From contig NC_067203.1 of NCBI RefSeq assembly GCF_026262505.1, positions 6,200,001 through 6,264,000 of the forward strand: 64,000 nucleotides of DNA, given 5' to 3'. The position numbers were made by a program, and so were the translations under genes. Under the pieces are notes generated by a model, which made no database searches, had not been told where the DNA came from, and saw only the letters and a list, made by a program, of their open reading frames with translations. This DNA is from Trichomonas vaginalis G3. Taxonomy: Eukaryota > Parabasalia > Trichomonadida > Trichomonadidae. Positions 49,580-59,530 of this stretch are shown piece by piece. Each line of letters opens with the position of its first letter. Position 1 is the stretch's first letter.

Positions 49580-51775
49580 TCAGCAAAAATATATTTTAGG
49601 GTAGAAGGTTAGATCTAACCTCTTTTCTCACCTCTTTTCTACCCTCTTGAATTTTCATGATTTCATCGTACATGTTTTGTCATGATTTCATCGTACATGT
49701 TTTGTCATTGATTCATCGTAGCATGTTTTGTCAAACATCTGAACGTAAATGTTTTGTCAAGACTTCTTCATCGTAATGAGCGTAAATCAGACAAAAATAT
49801 ATTTTAGGGTAGAAGGTTAGATCTAACCTCTTTTCTAACCTCTTTTCTACCCCAGTTATTTTATAAGCGTTTTACATATGGTAAACGTTATTTTTTAAAT
49901 TTTGTGAAAACTCAAACGGTTTGACACAAGCCCTAAAATTATTTTACTCAGAATTTTGTTGCTGAATTCAGTAAAAAATAATGTTTAGGGTAGAAGGTTA
50001 GATCTAACCTCTTTTCTAACCTGTTTTCTACCCCAGTTATTTTATAAGCGTTTTACATGGTAAACGTTATGAATTCGTGAGACTCTAAACAGTTTGTAGC
50101 TTCTATTTCTTCGCTGAGATATCGAATGTTTTAACTATGCCGAAGTTTCTTTATACTTCTTCTTGACGTCAGATAGAAGGAAATCGTCAGCAGTTGGATA
50201 GTTTTTGTCAGAAAATGCTAACATGTCCATTTTATCTTCTGTCTGGTTTTTTCTGCTTCTTTCTTTAAATCTGCATAGTCGTTTCTCATTCTTTCTATCT
50301 CTTTGACGTCAGTTAGTTATATTTTCTAATTGCTTGCCTTACATTTGAACATTGCGGGTTCATTTTTGCGGTTATCATTCTGAAACTTACCTGCTAGAAC
50401 AACTAAGGCGTCATGGTTTTCTTTAAAGTCTGAAGCAAGTTTGCTGGTTTTATCTGTTCGTCTCCATACTCTTACCTCTTCTGTCTTTATCTCTTATCTG
50501 GCCATTACACATTTTGCAGCTAATGAACAAGTTGTCGTAGAGGTTTAAATTCTTCAGATTGGTAAAGGTCAGAAAACATTCTTTATTATACCATGTCGCA
50601 ATTCTGTCATAACTTTATGGTTGCAATGAAATCTAGAAACTCATAGTTTTACTTACGAATGAACTTCTTTTTATTTCTACTGAGTCAGTTGCTTTGACTT
50701 CTATTTCATCGAATTCAGGAATAGCGAGTTTTTGTTGCTGAATTTCAGGCAATTTGGGTAAATTGGCTCAATAATTTCCTGATTTCTAAAGATACTGCTT
50801 CATTTCCTTCATCTTTCGCCACGTACAGTCTAAATTACATGTTAACAGTTCTGCTTTATATTCCTGGATTTCTGTTTCGAAAGTATATCTGAAGAAGGAA
50901 TGAAGCTTTTCATCTCTACTAACATAGATGTTGGATTCATAACTAAAGAGTTTGGTGAAGTTGTTGTTTGAAGTGTTGTAGAACCTATTGTTGAAATCAT
51001 GTCTTTTATACAAAATAAAAAAATAAAAAAAAATAAAACTAACTTTATTTTTTATTTCGGGAAAATTCATGAAAATTCAAGAGGTTAGAAAAGAGGTTAG
51101 AAAACAGGTTAGATCGCACCTCTTCACCTAAATTATATTTTTGGGTCCTTTACACTCATTACGATGAAGTCTTGACAAAACATGTACGAAGAAGTCATGA
51201 AAATTCAAGAGGTTAGAAAAGAGGGTAGAAAGGAGGTTAGATCTAACCTTCTACCCTAAATTATATTTTTGGGGTCCTTTACACTCATTACGAAGAAGTC
51301 TTGACAAAACATTTACGTTCATGTTTGACAAAACATTTACGAAGAAGTCATGAAAATTCAAGAGGTTAGAAAACAGGTTAGAAAACAGGTTAGATCTAAC
51401 CTTCTACCCTAAATTATATTTTTGGGTCCTTTACACTCATTACGAAGAAGTCTTGACAAAACATTTACGAAGAAGTCATGACAAAACATGTACGATGAAA
51501 TCATGACAAAACATTTACGAAGAAGTCATGAAAATTCAAGAGGGTAGAAAACAGGTTAGAAAAGAGGTTAGATCTAACCTTCTACCCTAAATTATATTTT
51601 TGGGTCCTTTACACTCATTACGAAGAAGTCTTGACAAAACATTTACGAAGAAGTCATGACAAAACATGTACGATGAAATCATGACAAATCATTCATGAAA
51701 ATTCATGAAAATTCAAGAGGGTAGAAAACAGGTTAGAAAAGAGGTTAGATCTAACCTTCTACCCTAAACTTTATT
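49580..51775. repeat. Inverted pair of complex repeat arrays, seven copies of the palindrome GGTTAGATCTAACC
   Basis: The perfect 14-bp palindrome lies at 49607, 49815 and 49996 in the left arm and 51235, 51388, 51566 and 51743 in the right arm. Left copies are flanked by AGGGTAGAA before and TCTTTTCTA after; right copies have the reverse order, so the arms are inverted. Each unit is about 150-210 bases and also carries TTTTGTCA and CATTTACG/CGTACATG blocks. Between the arms (50100-51060) is a broken coding remnant of unknown type. It could be terminal inverted repeats of a short derivative element. Confidence 0.7.
50100..51060 (-). pseudogene. Unidentified decayed coding remnant inside the inverted arrays
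   Basis: Minus-strand text with Ser/Thr/Lys-rich helices appears in several frames; start-like text is MISTIGSTTLQTTTSPNSLV near 51000. I recognise no domain. Many breaks. Confidence 0.3.
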
Positions 51776-51939
51776 TTTCGGTCGCGGGAACAACTTTCTC
51801 TCAATAGGAGGCTGTAGCATACTCTTTGCGTAAAGCGGTTCAGACGCTTCTTCGAACTCCTCGTGTCTCTCTTCGATTGGATTAAGAATTGAGATTCTGG
51901 GGGTGGTGTGATACGTCGGACATTGGTGCTGAAACCAGT

Positions 51940-52410
51940 ACAAATATTGTCTTGAAACAGTACAAATATTGTTCTGAAACAGTACAAATTATTGTTCTGA
52001 AACAGTACAAATATTGTTCTGAAACAGTACAAAATATTGTTCTGAAACCAGTACAATATTTGTTCTGAAACAGTACAAATATTTGTTCTGAAACAGTACA
52101 AATATTGTTCTGAAACAGAAAATTTTTCTCACAAATTGAGAGCTTTTACGGGAAATTTGTTCTGAAACAGTACAAATATTGTTCTGAAACAGTACAAATA
52201 TTGTTCTGAAACAGTACAAATATTTTCTGATAACAGTACAAATATTGTTCTGAAACAGAAAATTTTTTTCTCACAAATTGAGAGCTTTTTACGGGAAATT
52301 TGTTCTGAAACAGTACAAATATTGTTCTGAAGCAGTGCAAGTATTGTTCTGAAACAGTACAAATATTGTTCTGAAACAGTACAAGTCTTGTTCTGAAACA
52401 GTACAAACAA
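51940..52410. repeat. 21-bp tandem array in Maverick 2 with punctuation motif
   Basis: About 20 copies of a unit containing TGTTCTGAAACAGTACAAAT at 21-22 base pitch. TGTTCTGAAACA is near-palindromic. Two interruptions (about 52117-52155 and 52254-52299) read ATTTTTCTCACAAATTGAG followed by AGCTTTT. This matches the single interruption of the 15-bp array of Maverick 1 (TTTTCTCACAAAATTGAA, then ACTTTTG). Apparent coding in the array is an artefact of a unit length divisible by 3. Confidence 0.8.
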
Positions 52411-52537
52411 GTAACCTTACAAATGTAAACTTATATCGTTCTATTTTCTTCACTAGGGTCTAACACCAAAGTAACCTTACAAATGTAAACTTATATCGTT
52501 CTATTTTCTTCACTAGGGTCTAACACCAAAGTAACCT
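52411..52537. repeat. Two 60-bp direct repeats plus a partial third
   Basis: GTAACCTTACAAATG starts at 52411 and again at 52471; a third GTAACCT at 52531 is cut short. The copies look identical by eye, so the duplication is recent relative to the surrounding decay. The unit lies just beyond the 21-bp array. Confidence 0.8.
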
Positions 52538-52575
52538 ATGTACATGAAATTTCAACTGCATAAAAGGAAAAAACC

Positions 52576-52650
52576 TGCGCGAATCGGGATTTGAACCGAG
52601 GTCTTCGACGCCTTTAACGAGGTAGCCCATACCACTGAGCTATGAGCCGC
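52576..52650 (-). tRNA. tRNA-like sequence, degraded; anticodon possibly GUU (Asn)
   Basis: On the minus strand there is a D-arm (TAGCTCAGTGGTATGGGC), an anticodon-like loop with CGTTAA, and a T-loop (GGTTCAAATCC), in tRNA order over 75 bases. The acceptor ends pair poorly and the stems are imperfect, so it is likely a relic or an unusual element-borne tRNA. A tRNA-Asn reading is the best guess, no more. Some large viruses carry tRNAs; a host-derived relic is equally possible. Confidence 0.45.
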
Positions 52651-52677
52651 TTACATATTCACAAAAATAAATTGTTT

Positions 52678-53560
52678 TCATGAGTTTTCTACGATGTTAG
52701 AAAAAATGTTATTTTCATAATATTCTTCACATTCATACTTTTTCAGCACTTTTCCGTAGTTATATATGAAAGACAATTCGAGATAAAAGTCATAGTACAA
52801 TGGAATAATATGTTGCACACCATTTGTTGTGAACCAAACTTGAAAGTCAGAGAAACTGTTTACTAGGGGGTTCGTAGAATTTAGAAGCAAAGTCATAAAA
52901 GTCCTTACCAATACATAGAAAACTATTGTTGCTTGAACTGAAACTTGCATGACACATAACATTTTGAGGGTCAAACACGTTTCTATATATAACTGTCAAA
53001 TTTGCTGGTGGATATATATATTATAAATGGACCATCGTGGTAATGTTCGTTCTGGTTTAGTAACCGAAGAAATTGTCCCAAACTTATATCTTACTATAAA
53101 TAAACTGTGTCTCTTGGGGTTAATTTCAATGAAACGGTGGAGTTCATCTTGTCATATTCTAGTTTCGATAGTATGATTTAGTAAGAGTAATTTTTCTTGA
53201 AATTCCCAATAATATTTGTTCATTGAGTTTGAAAGTCATTTAGAGTTTTCTCAAGACTTTCGTCTGAACGAACTGTAAAGATTCTCATTTCGTCAAATTG
53301 TCTATTAGACCATCAGAACCTTTATACTGCCCATGAAAATATACTGCGAACATAAATGCGTTAGTTCTTTTTGAAAACAAAACTCTTCTAAATCCTATTG
53401 CCTTTGCATCTGAAGGACTTTGAAGCCAACGAATTGGATAGTCAAACCTGTATACTCGGATGAAATTTCTTCATCTGATATTGTCCTACCAGCATTGTAA
53501 AGATATAGTCTAACGGTTTTGTATCTACTACTTTTGTTCTTTGTTTTCAACCTGAAGCAT
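52678..53560 (-). pseudogene. Second capsid-like gene, old copy (Maverick 2), broken
   Basis: Text YRFDYPIRWLQSPSDAKAIG and, in the C-terminal part, FSDFQVWFTTNGVQHIIPLY matches the plus-strand copy at 57892-58740 (YPLRWLRDPSVTKAIGFRRM, ISDFQVWFTTDGRKRIIPLY). The C-terminal strand pattern is of the kind seen in Polinton minor capsid proteins (by eye). Several breaks. The two copies stand in inverted orientation about 5 kb apart. Confidence 0.55.
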
Positions 53561-53589
53561 TTAATATATGTAAAAATATATTGTTTTAA

Positions 53590-53965
53590 AATATGTATGC
53601 CATTTCATATTTCTCATCTAACAAACAAGTTTCCCAACGGTCTTCTCCAACAAACTCAGCGTACATTTCAAATAAAATAAAAAAATGTCACTTTTTTTAA
53701 AATAAATTTTTACTTCATGCAATGTTCACTAACATCGAAAGGCATGTCCATAAGACGTTCTCTTCTAACCTCTCTAGTCTGTTTGGATAATTTGCACGTG
53801 CTGTTTCCAAATCCATTTCGTAGCGAAGACCAGCCAGTTTGTCATAGACTTTTATGGTCTTCCCTTCCTATATTTAAATTCTTCGAAACTCTCCAACCAT
53901 ATCTTTGCAACTCTGCTTTTATTCTAGCAGACTTTCTATCCATATCTATATGGGGCATTTTTATA
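53590..53965 (-). pseudogene. Decayed small Maverick gene
   Basis: Minus-strand text MPHIDMDRKSARIKAELQRY at the start (about 53960), with helical remnants to about 53700 (RRERLMDMPFDVSEHCMK). The open plus-strand frame here is a shadow. No family. Several breaks. Confidence 0.35.
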
Positions 53966-53999
53966 AAAATAAAAAAATGTTTTTTTCTTTACTTAACAT

Positions 54000-54930
54000 A
54001 ACCACCTGCTGCCCATAAGTCTTTGACGCCAACCATACCAGCTAATGAAGTTGACTTGGTTTAGTTTCCAAACTAAACTTTGGTTTGGTTTATCTTCAGT
54101 TTTTGGATTTCTTCTATCGGTTTTTCGTCACTTTTTGGTTCCTCTGACTTACCTCACCTGCAGGAACATGTTGTGTCGTCAACATCTTCATAAATATCAT
54201 ATGCATTGTTTTTGTTTTCCTTTCAACTTTTTGTGTTTGTTGTAAAGTTTAGAATATTTCGACTCTAAGTCAATGAGATGTTCTATAATTGAACTGTTGG
54301 TCAGTTGAAGTAAACTTTTCCATCTGTTGTCTCGAAAGCTCCTTCAGACTTCAATATTTTATTTGTGAGAGTCTGTTTCTTTTTGAGATACTAGCCGTTC
54401 CATTTCTATGAAAAGTGACTTTATAGTTAGGGTTTGTATTTCCAGACCTGGCACTTTCTATTATTGAATTTTTCTCTTCATCTGTAAGTTCTTTGACAGG
54501 TTTTGACAATGGTTCTGAACTTTTTGTTTGTGTGTCAAATCTACCGTTTCAACTTCTTCGTCATTTCATCTCAGTAAAAAATTTTAGTTTGGTTTGTTTT
54601 TCAACTGGTTGTTGTTGTTTTTTAAGTCGGTCTAAAAACTTCCTGAGGTATAGGAAGAACACTTGACAAACACGTTGTGTAACTGCTGGAAGTCGACAAA
54701 TCCATCTTGAACCCATTTGTCTCAATGCTGTATTGTTCATTTCATCTCAATAAAAAACTTTACATTCCCCACGTTTGAGGCGGTTGAGGTTGGTTATTGT
54801 TTACCCACTGTTGTGCATGGATAATCCTCTGTTAAAGAATCTTTCACCTTGGTCCATATAGTGTCCTGCTTGGTTATAGTAGTCATTTGCTTTGTTATAA
54901 TAGTTTCCTGTTGTCTGGAAAACATTGTCC
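54000..54930 (-). pseudogene. Decayed Maverick genes, including a third copy of the YYV-MK-G domain
   Basis: At about 54410-54530 the minus strand gives KELTDEEKNSIIESARSGNT and NYKVTFHRNGTASISKRNRL, matching the layout of 27944-28393 and 42946-43182. Nearby text is Gln/Lys-rich and broken. A separate remnant at 54560-54740 starts MNNTALRQMGSRWICRLPAV. The plus-strand frame at 54045-54245 is a shadow. Many breaks. Confidence 0.45.
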
Positions 54931-54931
54931 A

Positions 54932-55195
54932 TCATCCTTGAACTTTTCCTCTTGTTTCAGGATTTGGAATAAGATTTGCTGCACTCTCGGCTACATCCCA
55001 ACCTTTCTGTACAGTTTGTATAATAGGTTGTGCTTTCTCTTTAAGTATACCTAATGTACTCAAAATCTTCCTTCCAACACTAAATACACCTCTGGCTATT
55101 GATTCCACTACTGCGGGCAAAAATCTGGATGCAACTCCTGCTAATGCGGCCAAATAAGACCATTTCTTATGGTTAAAAAAGACGAATCCAAACAA
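54932..55195 (-). pseudogene. Ala-rich amphipathic small Maverick protein remnant
   Basis: AALAGVASRFLPAVVESIAR, then GRKILSTLGILKEKAQPIIQ and DVAESAANLIPNPETRGKVQ: an amphipathic helix profile similar to 46645-47052. A membrane-active virion protein is a guess. It is adjacent to the integrase copy. Partial. Confidence 0.4.
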
Positions 55196-55199
55196 GGAC

Positions 55200-56149
55200 C
55201 CCTATGTTTCTAAGGCAACAAAAAAGCACTCATGATAAAAATCTTAGTTCAACACAAATGCTTGGTTTATGGATATCTTGGAAAACATTCCGAGGTATAA
55301 GAGAAAGTGGACCACCATACTGGCTAATATTTGTCGGTCAAAACACAATGATACTTTGAAGCCATACCATTATGGTCCAAAATATTTTAGATGTGAAAAC
55401 TGCTTTGACAATATTCGTTGACAAATACCATCCAACAAAACTGACATCTGACTGTGAAAGTTCTTTCAAATCAGATGATGTAAAAAACTATCTGCGTCAA
55501 AAAATGTAAACCAATATTTCATTGTCGACCAAAAAACTTCTGCTTTTGTGTCATTGAGGCTTATTGATGGTGTTGTATAAAAATGTTAAGAGACTTAAAC
55601 CAACCACAAGGTGGTGAAGCAATGAAATGTCATATGACGACAATATTAGACACTTCTCCATGGCAAAGATGAGACAAGTTTTAAAATATTTACAATAGCC
55701 GTAAACAAACAAAAAGGTTTGGGAAACCACTCCCCGAAGAAATGAAAAACAACCCTGACTTAGAGAAAGACTATATATTTAATAATTTAGTCAAAAGAGA
55801 CAAACAAGAAAGAATGCCGGGCTTCAAACTTCAGAAAGGTGACAAAGTAAAAATAGAAATACCTAAACGCGACCCATATGAAAATACTATTGACTATGAC
55901 AACAATGGGAACTCGACAGGTACTCACATTCGTGTTCGTAAAAATAGAAGAAAGTATACAAGAGAATATTATGAAGTTTTAGGCAAACATGGCAAAATGT
56001 ACACACTGCAAGCAGAAGATAAAACTACTATTGTCAGACCTCGTTTCAAACTTGTCAAAGTTCAAGGTGGTATACTTTCAAAGACAGTTCCTAACAAATA
56101 TAAGACAACTCCTGACCAATATGCTAAAGAAGTTGAAAATGACGACTAA
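55200..56149 (+). pseudogene. Integrase copy of Maverick 2, broken
   Basis: Text such as PPYWLIFVGQN and TKLTSDCESSFKSDDVKNYL in order corresponds to blocks of the Maverick 1 integrase (PPYFLLFINVN, PTILTSDEDPAYTTQNVRDL). The 3' part (about 55742-56149) holds an SH3-like C-terminal domain with GDKVKIEIPKRDPYENTIDY and YEVLGKHGKMYTLQAEDKTT. Several breaks. The sequence is diverged from the Maverick 1 copy, pointing to another subfamily. Confidence 0.65.
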
Positions 56150-57875
56150 GCAATTCTATACCATGCGTAAACTGTCATGTAAGGTGGCATATATTCTTTA
56201 CTTTGTCCCGTTGTTTGCGTATATCCTGAAACGAAATGTGTATGGTTTCCTTCTCCCTGAGTGTCATCCCAGTAACAATTTATAGCAAACTTAACGTCGT
56301 CTTTAACATCATATCCTTGACCTTTTGTCATTCCTGACCAATCCCAATATCTATGCTTATGCCAACCTGCTTGAGATGTACTTAAATCTATGTAGTGACT
56401 GTGTGCAGGTAAATTTTCACCTGAAATCGTTTTACTTCCACCTGTTTCCTTTGAAGAGTTTGCACAATACAAAAACCTGTCGACTATTTGTTCCCATGCA
56501 CCAACACCAAACATTACTTGAGGAACCTCTTGCTTCCATAGATGTATAAATAGAACCTACTGGGTTCATTAAATCAAACATATGAGATATTATAGGATTG
56601 TCTCTTTTGAACTTAAAATATAGTGCAACTATTTCAGGTTTCTTCTGGTTTGTGTCAGAATATTTTTTATAATATAATCTTATGTTTTCAGGGTAGGTAA
56701 AATCTTGACTATAATATTTATTTCTGTCATCTTCATAATAGTATACTATTCTCGTTTTTTTTATTGCATTATATCTTTTATATCTATAATATTCTAAATA
56801 TAATGTTTGCTTTTTTGGGTCTACATGTGCGTCAACACCATAGTCATAATAATATGGTGCTGGAGCTGGGTTAGGTAATGTCATATCTGTCATTTCATAA
56901 ACTCTTAAATATTTCTTTTGTTCGTCTCCATATAAGTTTAAGTAGCAGTTGTTGTCTAATGGAACTTTAACTTGTGTACCATCATTCTTTATATAGCCTA
57001 CATACATTTCATTGTTATTTTTCGGAATGAGTTTATACCGTATACCATTTTTTAAGGAGTGTACAAACTCCCATCTAAAATATTTTTTTCTTCATTGACA
57101 GAAAAGTCACCAACAATAGTTTTCAATATTTTTCGTTGTTCCTATCAAACTTTGGTATTTCATTGACATATGTTTTATCTGCTTTCTTTTCAAGGCTAAC
57201 GTTTAAGTCTGTTATTTCAGAAGATGTATGTGTATGTCCAACGTCACTTTTCCTGTTTAAGGTTTCTTGTAAGTTTGTAATATTTGCAATGGTATGTGTA
57301 TGTCCAACGTCACTTTTACTGTTTAAGGTTTCTTGTAAGTTTGTAATATTTGCAATGGTATGTGTATGTCCAACGGCACTTTTACTGTTTAAGGTTTCTT
57401 GTAAGTCTGTTATTTCAGATATAGAATGTGTATGAGTCTTTTTAGAATATTCGTTTTCAGCTCTTGTCACTTCACTTGACATTTTATTGTCAACATATGT
57501 TTTGTCTGCTAGTTCAGGATGAGTATGTTCTTTCGTTGCATATGTTGCATCTGCTCTGTCATGTTCTTCTTGAACTTTTTCAATGACATATTCTTTGTCA
57601 GCTTTGTTGTCAATATCTGCTTTCAAAAGAAGTTCAGATATAGGTTTCTCGTTTAAAGTTCCTTTTGTTGGATTTATACAGACAGTATGGTTCTTATTGT
57701 CTTGAAACAGAAACTCATCTGTCATTGGGTTTAATGTCAGTTTTAAGTTTCCTTCTTTCAATGACTCAGATATCTTAGAATAGTTTGAAAAGTTTGTTGT
57801 GTTCTTATTTAGAGCTTGTATAATGAGTTGTCGGTTGTGTTGTATTTCTCTCATAGACGCTGTTTCATTTGACAT
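56146..57875 (-). pseudogene. Phage-like fibre with collar-type tip (Maverick 2), broken
   Basis: The N-terminal part (from 57875) has tandem trimeric-fibre repeats built on ITNLQETLNSKSDVGHTHT, four in a row, a layout common in phage tail fibres. The C-terminal part has a collar-type tip: LMNPVGSIYTSMEA, SGENLPAHSHYID, GNHTHFVSGYTQT and MPPYMTVYAWYRIA. It corresponds to 33243-35911 in Maverick 1 with the same order. About two breaks. A 16-base spacer separates it from the divergent capsid-like gene. Confidence 0.7.
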
Positions 57876-57891
57876 TTTTATTCTAGAAAAT

Positions 57892-58740
57892 ATGCTTCCA
57901 ATAGAAAAAGAAAATTCAAGAGTTGCTACAACTAAACCATTAGATGAACTTTTTACTAATGTCGGTCAAAAGTTTGAGACAGAGACCGTAAAGCATGAAG
58001 GCTATCGTTTTGACTACCCATTAAGATGGTTAAGAGACCCATCTGTCACAAAAGCTATTGGCTTTCGTAGAATGAAGTTTGTGTCTGTAGAAGATAAAAG
58101 TTTTCCATTTATTGTAAGGTTTCATATAGATTATATATCTGAAGGGAAACGAAAAATGTGGGAAGAAATTGAGCTAATACAAGTTGACCTTTCATCTTCT
58201 CTACAGACTGCGTTAAAAATATAGAAGATAAAATAAATTCATGTTATGCAAAATATGCTGATGAATATGCAAATACCGAGAGCACACTTTATGTGAGAAT
58301 TGTATATGACAAACAAAATTCACAAGTGTCATTTCAAATCTACGAAGACAATCCAAAGAAAGACGAACAAATATATACAGAATTCACTGCAATGTCATGG
58401 TATTATTTGCAAAGAATGTTTAAATCAGAAAGTCGAACTTCCTTTAGCAAATATTTACAGTCGATATGCAAGAGATGAACCATATTTATTTAAAGATGTT
58501 TTCGACCCAGCTGCTATTATTGTTCATGCTTCATTTTCTGGCGCCCAAAACTCTTTCTTATGCTTGGCAAATGACTTTTACGAAAAACCTACAAAGTTAT
58601 ACGAACCACCAAGTGGAAGTATTTCAGACTTTCAAGTATGGTTTACTACAGATGGAAGAAAAAGAATAATTCCATTATACCATGCGTTTTACTTAGAACT
58701 TAGTTTCATATATAACTACTATCGAACGGTAAAAATATAA
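57892..58740 (+). pseudogene. Capsid-like gene (Maverick 2), broken
   Basis: From the ATG at 57892: MLPIEKENSRVATTKPLDEL, YPLRWLRDPSVTKAIGFRRM, then a middle with beta text and the end FDPAAIIVHASFSGAQNSFL and ISDFQVWFTTDGRKRIIPLY. The terminal pattern suggests a minor capsid protein (inference). Related copies lie at 52678-53560 and 47979-48187. About two breaks. Confidence 0.55.
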
Positions 58741-58744
58741 TTTT

Positions 58745-58987
58745 TTAATACGGTTGAGGTGTTGGATTTGGTTGCCAACTAGACTGTGGTGCAGGTTCAG
58801 GCTGTTGTATAACAGGAGCTTGTTCTTCTGGTTCAGGGTCTTTAGGTATAATACCAACAAACTGACCTACTCTTTTACCAATATTTTTGACCCGTTCCAA
58901 ATTCCTCTTCCTACGGTTTTTATTCCATTCCATATACCTCTTCCAACATTTCGAAAGAAGTTTCCAATACTACTGAAGAAACCCATT
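58745..58987 (-). pseudogene. Small amphipathic/Pro-rich Maverick protein, broken
   Basis: Starts MGFFSSIGNFFRNVGRGIWN, an amphipathic helix typical of membrane-active peptides, and ends in a Pro/Gln-rich tail (QQPEPAPQSSWQPNPTPQPY). One break or so. No family. Confidence 0.45.
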
Positions 58988-59530
58988 TTACTATATGTAA
59001 AAATCTAATGTCCGCCTAGTCTCTTACGTTTCCTGTTGAGTTCCATAGCATTCTTTAACTGGAGCTCATACATTCTGTTTCTCCTCTGGTAGAAACATAT
59101 TCTGGGTCAACTCCTGTGTTCGCGTCATCTGCATAAAGTTGTTTATATCCCACTTCAGGGTTTGTATAAAACTCTTTCCATCTCATATTTGCATACCATG
59201 GTGGCAAACCTAACGCAGCGTCATTTGACATGGCAGTTTGCATTTGTACATCTGTTGGCACTTGACCATAGTTTGCCATTGCAGTTTGTATTCTAACTTC
59301 ATTTGGAATATTCTCTGGGTTTGGTTGTCCAGGTTGCTGTGCATTCGCTAAGTTCTGTGCGTCCATTTAATATTAGATAAAATATCTCTTACGAGTACAT
59401 ATACTGAACATTTGCAGGCATTGGTTCATCTTCATATTCTCTGTACTTTTCTGCCACGTCAAATAAATAAATGACACAATGGAAAAAACCTAAAACAAGT
59501 AGTCCGATTTCAAACCACATTTACTTACTA
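58988..59530 (-). pseudogene. Small Maverick protein remnants (NPTPQPY-neighbour block)
   Basis: The main frame (59055-59366) reads MDAQNLANAQQPGQPNPENI, then MANYGQVPTDVQMQTAMSND and LPPWYANMRWKEFYTNPEVG, a Gln/Pro/Asn-rich protein with a Trp-rich end. A short hydrophobic frame next to it (near 59520, MWFEIGLLVLGFFHCVIYLF) looks like a small membrane protein remnant. No family for either. Confidence 0.4.

Noticed and set aside
51940-52410. CRISPR-like array
   Set aside because: Repeats are contiguous with no unique spacers, the host is a eukaryote and no cas genes are present.
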